A stretch of 64,000 bases of DNA from Phoebastria nigripes (lineage: Eukaryota > Chordata > Aves > Procellariiformes > Diomedeidae). Made by a program: the position numbers and the translations under genes. The notes under the pieces are model-generated. The model worked only from the letters and a program-made list of their open reading frames with translations, was not told the DNA's origin and searched no databases. The stretch covers positions 992,696 to 1,056,695 of the forward strand of contig JAYKAV010002386.1 of assembly GCA_035582835.1 (NCBI GenBank), written 5' to 3'. Shown here one piece after another: positions 53,841-64,000 of this stretch (positions are counted from its first letter, which is position 1; every line of letters starts with the position of its first letter).

Positions 53841-56800
53841 AATCTAAACCCTAACTCCTCTTTTGCTGTGGTTTTGTTTGAGTATTTACTCATGTGGACT
53901 GATTAGCCAGCCCTGTTCTAAGCTCAATACTTCTGACCTCCAAGTTAAGCAACGGGAATTTACTTTTACTCTTTCTCTGTTCTCAGTCAACCATGACCCC
54001 AGATTTTCTTTTCTGGATTTAAGTATATGCTTCATTTTTGTTGTTTATTACATCATTCTGACACTTTATGGAACCCCTGTAGTGTACTGTGATATACCTG
54101 CAAAAAGGCCAGTGTTAAAGACACTACGTGAAGAGGAGAGGAAAAAAAAAAGATTCTCATAAAAACTGTCACCCACAACAGCAAGTTTCTATGGTAATAC
54201 AGGACTGCTTTGGGTTGTTATGGCAACTAAACCTTTAAGAGCAGTAGCATAAAACCAAAGCAAAAAAAAATCACAAAAATGAGCTTCATCACTGCTCTTC
54301 TCAATTTTACAAATCATTCTCAGCCCTCCTACCCCACACAAAGACTAGATTGGGTGTTACAGTGATCAAAACTCTTTAGGAAGAGGAAGAAAACCACTTG
54401 GTCTCTTTCAGAAACAAGGACTGGAAGCACTGGTCCACAAGCACAGCTCTTGCACCATAGAGCAAAACAAATAAAAAAGTGGTAACAATGACAGTAGGAC
54501 TAATTGCTGACTGCAGCCAAGTGCGGATGATATCTGCACTGCACACCTCGTGGGAGGGACAGGCCAAAATTACACTGAATTGAATGCTGGGTTAGTTCCC
54601 TAGTGCTACTGTGTACTTCATTATTTCCTTGGCAAGTTTTTTATTATAGTCAGATGCTGCTGCCAAGGAAATGCAGAAAATTTCTACATACATACACTTG
54701 CTTCTATATAGCTTCACAGAAATTTACTGTGATATATGACAGTTTCAGCTAATCTCAGATAGGTTTCAAGATAAATAATCTTGACTAACTTGACATGTGT
54801 TTCCACTTCTCCCTTTTCCTATTCTTTCTTTCCTGCTCAGTGTCCTGTATATTCACTCCCACTTTCCAACTCCACAGTTTTCTCATTTACCTACCAGTTA
54901 TGTCCACTTCCCATTATTATGTTTGAAATAATTATTTGATCATGGAATGGAACTGACAGTGGGCAAACATCCTCTTCTAATTCTGACGAGGTGCCTCAAA
55001 ACTCGTACCCCAGCAATGCATCCCTTTGTTGCCCTGCTTACGCACTTCAGCCCTCATGCACATCAAACCTGGCTGAGGTCACCCAACTCTTTTTACTTGT
55101 GACCCATACCAGGGGTCTAGAGTTGAAAGGAGACCATATTTAAAGATTACTCCTCCAACTATTCACATCTTTTTTTAGTTAACCTATAAAAGGAGCTGTA
55201 AGTTCAAAGCAGGAATGTTTATGTAAATCAGGTAACATAGGAACTAGACTTCTTTACTGATGGAAGTCAGCGTCATCCTGTTCCCTCCAATGTTTTATCA
55301 AGCTAGTTTATACCAGCTGAGATGTGCTCTTTCAGGATTTTAGGACACCAGTGTAGCAATATTCAGATCATTGTTTCTTAGTAGTATGGGAAAGCACCTG
55401 AATCTCCAAGTACTGTAAAAATTGGTGCCAATATGACTCTGAAGCAAGTTGGCAAAAAGCCTGTAGACAGCCCTACAGAATGCCACTTGGCACCTGCAAT
55501 AATCGTATCCTGAAGCACGCAGGAAGGAAATATTGTCACTGTCTATTAAATATGACATGTGCAGGAAGACATGGTAATGTCATGAATTAACGAAGTTCAG
55601 GAGATCCTGAGCCAGTTTCAGAAGTGATGTGCATTTCACTAAGTTGCTCTGAGCGTAAACTGGCAGACATTTTGTGTTGATGACAGAAGAGTGGTAGCAC
55701 AGAGTCAGCCAAGGACAACTTTGTATGAGAAAAAGTACAATGGCTCACTTCACTGTAGAGCTTCAGTCCTGCTCAAAGTTACCAGTTCTCAGCAGGGCAG
55801 AAGCAGTAAGCATGTGCTAGGTCCTCAGGCTTGGGATGGTTCACAGTCTGTTCTATTTGACAACAGCATCACTGAACATTATAACACCTTCTTTGCTATA
55901 CACCTCCACCTCTGTTCCCATCAGACAAATTCTCTTGGTGTGTCAGCATAGCACTTATTTGACAGTTCCCCCAGTCCCTAAGCAGACAGAAAAAACCACC
56001 ACATACCCAAACACAATGTAAGTAGTTTCAGGGTTCACTTAGTTGTGCCAGTAGTTAATGGCTCTCAGGAAGCTGTTCTGCTGACATGTCCCAGCTCCAG
56101 AATGAATCCCAGAACCACAGGACCAGAAGCAGCTGACACAGGGCTAATCTTACACCCAGGCAGGAATAGCATCAGCTTAGATCTTGAGATCCTTTTGAGC
56201 ATTCACGCAGTGCAAAGGAAACATAAATTGGCCTGGGTCTTCAGCAGAAAACGTCAAATGTGCATCTCTTTTACTGACACGAACTTGCACACCATCTACC
56301 GCAGCTATGAATTTTGCACTTCAGGTCCAAATTCTTTTCAGGACCAGCCCTTGTGCAATGGAGGGTGTTGCAGATCGCCATACTTGACACTTAAGCCCGA
56401 ACTATGAATTCCACTGCAACTAAATGCAGGAAATAAATAAAAATACAGAAAAGTTGTGGACACACTTGGTCCCTGAGTTTTACTGTATGTTTATCAATCA
56501 TGTTTTGGTACGTATCTGGAAGGGCTAGGACAAAAATCTTTTTGTTGTTAGCAGTGTCTCAAAGCACAGAAAAGATTTACTTTGAGGAAGGGGTCAGAGG
56601 GAGAAAAGCTCCTTCGTTTAGTTGAACTGCTTGGCCCATGCTGAATGCAAGCTGGAGATTACTGCAAAGAACATGGAGTAGAGCAAGCTTGAGCTTTAAG
56701 CAAAATAAAGACACTTGGGAGATACAGAGTGAAGTGGGCCATTACAGACATACCTACTTCTTTCTTTTAGCTTGGGGGTTAAAATAAGGGGTTCAAACAT

Positions 56801-57759
56801 CCCTGATTCTCTAGATTGCTTGGAAAAAGGACACCTGTGAGGTTTCTACTATTTCCACAAAATTGGATTGATTATTCATTTCATTTACGTGTCTAACTTT
56901 TAGTTCATATAACTGTCCACAGTTTTTGCTCATGGTGCATTTGTACACAGCGTTAGTTCAGTTATGTAATAAATTGGTTTAATTTTGTACACTCTTTTCC
57001 CTCTTCCCTGGTTGTGCAGAGAGCAATACCATGCACTCGTCCTGCTGATGGGACAATCATACCATTGACCTCTGGGCAACACATTCTACCTTCCAACTTG
57101 AACCTGAGAGACACATATTCCCTATGCCACTTTACCCTATGTAAATCCATGTGCTGCCAAGGACAGTATTACAGACACAATTTGCAGCATGAAACCAAAA
57201 AGGTGAAACCTTGGATGAGAGCTTTGTAACTGGAAATGGGGCCTTAGGTCCTTAAAAATATGGATTGCTAATGCAGAACAAGGTAGGCTCAGAGAATATG
57301 CCTGGTTCAGAGAGGGAGAAAACAGAATATCAAGTTATTACAATGCATGTCACAGAGAACTGTGAAAAGCATATGTGCGTGATAGATTGCATGTGATTAG
57401 GAGGAGGGCCTTAGGCACGGAAACCTATCTATTAAATATCTTTCTTCCTTTAGTCCTCGTAATATAACTATCAAACCTTAGAGTAAACTTCATTTGTTAG
57501 GTGAATGACCCATGTGTCTCATCGGCTTGGCTTTTTCACACATGCAGAGGTGAATCATCATTACACATTATTAATTGGAATGATGGACAGGTTGCCACTC
57601 CCTCCATATTCACTGCCTGCTCATGCACTTGCTCTGCTTTACTGTCACCTAGGGAACGCAGACTGACTGGCCAGAGGGATTAGTACATGGACTTAATTTG
57701 TGTGCTCCACCCAAGACGACTGGCAGACATTGGGGTTTGGGGTTTTTTAATAGCCCTCT

Positions 57760-57775
57760 AAAAAAAAAAAAAAAA
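57760..57775. repeat. Poly-A tract, 16 bases
   Basis: Sixteen consecutive A after 'tagccctct'. No recognisable retroposed body precedes it on the plus strand. Confidence 0.85.
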
Positions 57776-60700
57776 TTAAACAAGTTGTGATGGGGCAGAG
57801 GTACTAAATGTATCTGAGGGGGAGCATGTCTATAATTCCACGAGAAGGTGAACAGATTGCAGGAGAAAATGATCAAACCAAAACATTTATCAGTGGACAG
57901 CAACTCCTGACTGATTTCCCCTTTTTAGTTGGGATGGGGGATTATTATTATTTTCCGCCTCAGTTTGTTACCTCCCACTGTTCTCATAGGTTTTCATTTC
58001 AGCACAGCCTGCTGGCATCCCGTTCCCAGAAATGCACTTTTCCTCTGCCAAGAACAAACACACAAAGCAGAAATGTTCCTTCTCCCAGCGTCTACCCTCT
58101 GGGAGCTGCATCTTCTAGCTTCTGGAAAGTCACAGCTTCTGCTAGTCAAGGGAGATGGGCATATGCACTTTGCTCCTCTGATGCTGCGCTCTGCCCAGAT
58201 TTCTCTCAATAAATATTTGCGAGGCAATTCAAAAAGCTCTAGGTCCATTGTCCATGGTTGGAGTACTTCAGATTAATAGAATTAAAGTCTCTTTAAATCA
58301 TGAAGAAAGAGCTCAGAGGAGACAGAAACTGTTTTTTGCTTTAACACTGTGTGAGTCATACAATGTTTAGTTTGGGTGTTCGATACATCATAGCATCTAA
58401 GCCAAAAAGACAGCTGCCTGAGTGGCAGGTTAACAAAGACTGGAGAAAAATAATGCAGAAAAAGCGCTAGATTGATGTTGAGAAGGTAGAAAAAAGTCCT
58501 CAAAATTTCAGTGTTGCCAACAAGATTTTATTACAAATCTTGTAGTATGTGGTGGGTTTTCATTCTGAAAACTCCAGTTGTGGAATCAAAAGATGACAAA
58601 AGAATATCAGCTTTCATTTTTAATTAAAACATTCCTAGCCCCAATGGGAAAAAGCTTGAAAACATGACCAAACGGTATCCCTTGGAAATCAAAATGGAAA
58701 AATAAAGAACCCAAATCTTTTATTTTATTTTACTTTATTTTAGAATTTCCCCCATGAGTTATACCCAATTTCTATGCACTGTTGGCCTTTCACCTCTAAA
58801 TATTTCTTCCTGGTGGCAGAAACAGACAAAGAATCATTCAGCTAAAAAAGAACTACAGATGTTTCAGAAACTGCAGCCATTCTATTTTGGCAGCAATTCA
58901 TAATCAGAATTTTCTGATTATGTCCCTTGTCACATTAAAACCCATAAACTAGAATGTGCACATGCTGATCCATATAATAAACTCTCTCCCCTGGAGCTCA
59001 TTTACTGAGGTCAACTTTCTTACATACTGCCTCCTCAATAAAGGAATACCATAGCAAAGCAAACTGCAATTAGGTAAAAAAAAAGGAAATAAAAAGAACT
59101 TCCAGCTAGTCAGATTATCTGACAAGTGTGGAGAGACAGAAGTGTTTTTCCCTAGACCCACAGAATCAGTAAGTTCCATCTCTTTGCTTGATCCCCTCCT
59201 AATTAGAATCAGCAAAATTAACCTCCAATCACAGTCAGAAACCTGTCTTTTTTCTGAATATCCTAAATCCTTACTTTCTTTGGCTCTTCACCAAGATAAA
59301 TCAGTGTTCATTCCTGTAGTTTCACACACAGATGATAACAACAGCATCATGAGACAGAGGAGCACGACACACCCCAACATTTCTATCAGCTATGGCTAAC
59401 AAATAGGATTCTTTATCAACGAAGCTTCAAAGTTTCTGCAGCAGAAAAGAAGAAAACACCACGATATAACAATCAGGAATAGAAAATCTTAAGCAGATAG
59501 AGTCTCCACAGGGACCTTTTCAAAGAAAAAATGTATTATTTCATTTGTGGAATAACCCTAGGATGAGCTATATACTGTAGTCTAACCATTAAACACTTAC
59601 ACAAGTCTTTCAGAAACTAACAGATGTTCCTTTTATGAGCAAAGACAAGTGTCATTTGGCCTTTTTAGACACCTATAAAAATTCAGAAAATTTTAAGCTA
59701 TTTTAATAGCTGCCTGACAATTTTATTAATGCACTCTGCTACAATGTGAACCTGTTTCCTTCACAAAAAGACTGACTCATACCATGGATTTTTTCACACA
59801 CTAAGGTGCACATTGCTAATGCATTCCTCGATTAGTAAGAAAAGAAAACCTATTGTACTGACCAGAAGGAACAGAAAGATCTCTGCAGGATTTAACACAA
59901 ATAGTGTGTCAGCCCACAGAGATCCTGTCTCAAAATGATCCGTGGAAGCTTTAATGATTTACTCAGTGTAAACTGACAGACTGAACTACAGAACCTGCCC
60001 AGAATCAATTCTGTGGCTCAAATCCTGGCTTTAGCCATAGGTGACAATGAATTTTAAATTTTAATCTTGGCAACAACTGAATATTTTACAACATCACAAG
60101 AAGAGCATACCTATAAAAAGTACAATCTTTGGAGAAGAAGAGCCTAGGTCTATGACAGGTATAGTTTATTAAAACGGGGCTTCACTGACAGAGCCAAATT
60201 CAGGGAAATTTATACAGCACCTGCTGACTCTGCCTGACTCTCACCGGTGCCATCAGCATCTCACTTTCTGGCACACTAAATTCACACACAAATGAAAAGT
60301 TATGCATGCATTTGATATTACAACCTTATGCGTAATAGTTTGTGTAGGAATATCATTACTAAACCACCTACACAAGATGTTGACTTTTGTGATGTTGTGG
60401 GGTTTTTTTTGTTTGTTTGCTCTTTTTCCTGAAGAAGCTGCAAAAATAGCATGAACCTAGATTGTTACCTCAGGCATTCTGCAGAGCCATATGCCAAAGC
60501 ACCCACGTACTAAGTGTTTGCAAATTTTAAGTTTGGGATTGACTATGTGCCAATCCCTCTTCAGCTGTGGGCACTTGATCCTGCACCAAAATCGCTGTTG
60601 ACCTTTTCTGGTATTTATGATGTCAGTATGGATTTTTATCATTGTTTGAGCTCCTGACACAAAGCAAACAGCTTCTATAGCATGTTTTTATTCATGCAAA

Positions 60701-61214
60701 GTATGAATATGGGAATCTCAGTCTTCCTATCAAGCTTGCCATTTCTCCTTCTTGGATGCTTGGTTAATGGAGGTAGGTGATTCTGCCTTACTGCCTTCAT
60801 CAGCTTTCCAGAGAAGACTTATTTGCACAGATGAACACTAATTGTAGCTTATATTCTCTGGATGACTTAATCTATGAGTTATTTATTTGAAATACACTAG
60901 TTAAGTACTATCCAGTATCTATTGCTTAAAAGTACTTAAAATATTCATCATATCAGCTAGCTGGATTGTGAGACTAACATGTAGTAGTAGGACACCACTG
61001 TTCAGTAAGGCTTCTGAGTTATGATGTGTACTTAGAAATACCATAATGCCCTTAGATGTGGCATTCAACTTAACACAGAGTCCCTCAACACTGATCTCTA
61101 CAGGGATTATTCAGGTCTCATTTGTGGGTCTCAGCTGTGACTCATACATAGCAATGGCCTAAAGGAACCAGGCAGACACAAGAATTGTCACCTGACACTA
61201 GGTAAAGCACAAAG

Positions 61215-61310
61215 ACGGTCTCTTGCTATTTATATGTACAGCACCCAGCACAAAGAGGCTGTGATCCTGACTGGAACTGCAACCTGTAACACAAATAATT
61301 ATGACGATTG
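61215..61310 (+). repeat. MIR/CORE-type SINE 3' tail
   Basis: 'tatatgtacagcacccagca' 'caaagaggctgtgatcctga' 'ctgg' and 'aacacaaataattat' follow the sauropsid SINE tail 'tttgtacagcacctagcaca', 'atggggtcctgatcctgact', 'gg...taatacaaataat'. It is the same family as the tail at 41965-42175, opposite orientation. Confidence 0.75.
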
Positions 61311-64000
61311 TTACAGTCAGGTACCAAATAAATTCACAATACCATTTACAATGAATGCTCTTAAGAATCCATATTTAACATACAGTTAAAGTAAAAATCA
61401 GAAGTTTGGAAAAAAGAACCCACATTTCAGTACCAAGAGTTTGGGTGACCAAGAATAATAAAACAATTAGCTGATGTGGCCTTTAAAAGATCATTAAGAT
61501 TGATGGCAGAGAGCATAGCTTTGGACTGGTTCTTTTCTCAGAAGAATTCACACAATTTCTGCAATAAAAGCATATTGGTTACACTAATCCTTGCTGTCTG
61601 AAACACTTTGCAGCACTTCATCCAAGAATGCATATGATCCACCGTCCCACTCTTCTGCCCTTAGGCTAGATACTTTCTCAAGTTTAGAACTGTCAAAATC
61701 CAGTGAAAGATGAATAGAAAACATAATCAGTGTCAACTAAGTCACAGAAAACATGCATGACACGTTATCTTCACCAGACTGGCTGCAGACTGACACCTTT
61801 GAAGTCAATATTTTGGAGGTATATACCTGTCCTAGAGAAACAGACTGCTTCTCTTTGGGAGAGCAAGAGAGAAAGAGGCTAAAGCAGAAATGTCCAAATC
61901 CCAGCTGAAAAGCTGGATCTGACTCTTGAAATTTAAGTTACTGGTTCCCAAAGATACGTTTATGCATAGAGATTGAAGCTTGCATATAAAAGGAGTAATA
62001 ATTATACAACCCACAGTAACTGCTAAGAGAAATTTTTAAATGTTACATTGCTTGAGAGATACTGTTTCAGGCTACCGAAGAGAGGTGTAAATTTCTCCCA
62101 AAGCCTAAGGTTGCTACTTCAAAGAAGAGATTTTCAAATAAAATCACATATGTACAACCCTAATTTGTGCACTCAGTTACAGAATAGTTGGATCATTTAT
62201 TGTAAGGGCGTATGTAAAGAGCTTATCAGAAAAGGGCAGAAGAGCAATAATTTACAAAGGAATCCTACTCCCTTTTTTCCATCTACAGAGTGAATGTAAT
62301 AGTAGCTTTACCACCTAAAATATTAAGTTAGTATGTAAGGGTCTGATCTTTTCAGCAACTCTTAAGATGACAGGAAGAAGAACCTTTGCAGAACAAGGAT
62401 ACCGGGTATTGCAGGTGCTATTTAAAGCATACTGTGGGCCTTTCTACACAGCAAATTGGACCTGGTTAAATTGCAAGACAATCCTGAATCTGAGTTTCTT
62501 CCAAGTGTGGTGTCCTAGAAAAAAGGAATCTGAGCTAGTGGTCTCTCTTTGTCACTGTTTTTCTTGGGAAGAAAAGTCTTCCCTGGCACAGAAAGAATTG
62601 CAGACTCTAGGACCTTCTCTCTCTTTATCTGTGTGACTGTAAATTGGAAGAGGCTGTGCTGGACTGTCTTATCGGTTATCCTGCAGCAACCCGCAGAAGG
62701 AAGCTCTTGCCTTTCCTGCACTGATGTGAAAAATTCTATTTGCTCAAACAACATCCTGGTGCAAGCAGGTTTGTAATGGCTACTTCTAGCCAACAATTGG
62801 GTGTTTGAACATTTCTAGGAGACCCTGTGGTTCTAAAGCTGCCCTCCAAGCTGAGGTTGGGTATAGTGTCAGGTTCCTTTGGAGAGTAGAACTTCCCTTC
62901 AGAGGAGTTTTATTTCTCTTCTGTTTAAGTAGTATTTCAACAAACACACTAGATATTGTCCCAAAGAAGTCTCCACAAATTTACTTGGGACTTCTGAGGG
63001 AGAAACAAGGAGGGTATTAAAACATTAGTTTAAAAACAGATCCTTTAGAAGAATATTTGGGGCTAATGACATGAGACATCCTTTGAATCTTCTGTAATGC
63101 TGGCAGGAGAAATAGAAAGACACTGAGGACAAACTGAGAATCACCATATGATTTAAACCAATCTTTTACAAAGCAGTAAAACAGCAACAGTATCTCTCCA
63201 ACTTACTTGCCCTTGCTTTTCAGGATGATCCATGTCCATTGAGTCTTTGCCTAATGGGGCTGCACCCTATGATAAAGGCTGGAGCACAAGCTTGCGCTCA
63301 GACACTTTCATTTCTCTCTCCTCCCCAACATTTAGGATCACTGTTTTGGGCATACGCGCCTTCCAAAGTCCTCTCCCACCCTGGTCAAGTCCTGGGGCTA
63401 TGGGATTGTCCCATTAATTCTTTCTTTGTGCATGTAGACACTGACCAATTTATTGCCAGGATTAAAAAATTGTGGAGAAGCAGGTAGTCAGCCAGAATTA
63501 AAGACAGACCAGACAACTTACAAAATCATACATTTGGGAGTTGTGATACTTATGTTATGAGGGCTGGCAGTAGCACAGGAATTCTGTCTCCATGTGTAAG
63601 TTAGAGCTTTTCACAGCTCTAATCAGCTGAACAACCTTGCCTAGCTCTATGGAGACTGACTTACACCCACTTTTTTACTTCCAGAAATTGTCCTTCTCCA
63701 TGTTTCGTATTTTCTGTCTGTATTTTTTTCAATCTAGGGCCTGCCTCTGCTCCATATTCCTTTCTTTACAAGCAGTCTTTATGCTTGGTTTCTTTGCCCA
63801 GCAAAAAGCAAGGGACCTTCATTGAAACTATGGCATAAAATATAAGCAAGAAGATGATCCCCCTCATTGTCTCAATTCAGATTTTGCTATCTTTGACCAT
63901 ACAGTGCCCTATGCCCAAGTTCAGTTTATACACATTTCTTTACCTGCTACATCATGCTAATACACCATATTCAGTAAAATACTACTGTTAATGGGACAGT

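Larger units (their letters stand above)
22469..64000 (-). other. LARGE1: Presumed LARGE1 intron, at least 41.5 kb
   Basis: The sequence upstream of the 22385-22468 exon on the minus strand. The preceding LARGE1 exon should carry the DTD motif and end ...QQVLGL. I did not find it by eye, so the whole stretch is taken as one intron; this is inference. It holds MIR/CORE SINE pieces, two L2-like LINE relics, the solo LTR at 46737-47328, palindromic old repeats and simple repeats, all listed separately. Elsewhere I see only unremarkable AT-rich DNA. Confidence 0.6.

Noticed and set aside
57808..58212. 134-residue plus-strand open frame
   Set aside because: Low-complexity, no family resemblance, overlapped by other frames of similar length, no splice or promoter context; chance.

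Overview
The window is nuclear DNA from a sauropsid vertebrate, most probably a bird. It is AT-rich, nearly free of long open reading frames and interrupted by 16 isolated single N bases, as in a draft assembly. It carries 5'-truncated CR1 LINEs, MIR/CORE-type SINE relics, degraded L2-like LINE pieces and a solo LTR that I recognise as an avian ERVL-type family. Repeat density is low, which fits a bird better than a crocodilian or turtle.

The only gene supported is LARGE1 (xylosyl- and glucuronyltransferase 1), transcribed on the minus strand. Three consecutive internal coding exons are visible: 22385-22468, 5309-5421 and 3693-3818. Each has canonical AG/GT borders, and the phases fit (1 to 1, then 0). 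Joined, they encode one uninterrupted stretch of the GT8 (xylosyltransferase) domain, roughly human residues 270-377. The next exon downstream, encoding the GT49 half, was not found in 1-3692. The exon just upstream, carrying the DTD metal-binding motif, was not found between 22469 and 64000. The window is therefore the middle of a very large gene, and almost all of it is intron.

Layout in plus coordinates: 1-3692, intron with a CR1 3' end (2540-2755); 3693-3818, exon; 3819-5308, short intron with a MIR piece; 5309-5421, exon; 5422-22384, 17-kb intron with a 1-kb CR1 fragment (15170-16230); 22385-22468, exon; 22469-64000, at least 41.5 kb of a presumed single intron. That last intron holds MIR copies, two L2-like LINE relics, simple repeats including a 62-nt alternating pyrimidine-purine tract, and a 592-bp solo LTR (46737-47328) with a perfect 5-bp target-site duplication, in the same orientation as LARGE1. 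Several old, partly palindromic repeats containing 'GAAGTCAATG' or 'ACACCAGCTGAG'-like words are scattered throughout.

I found no new biological system, operon, CRISPR array, RNA gene or additional protein-coding gene. Most open reading frames look like chance. The most useful observations are the exon assignments, the sense-oriented solo LTR and the family of old palindromic repeats.
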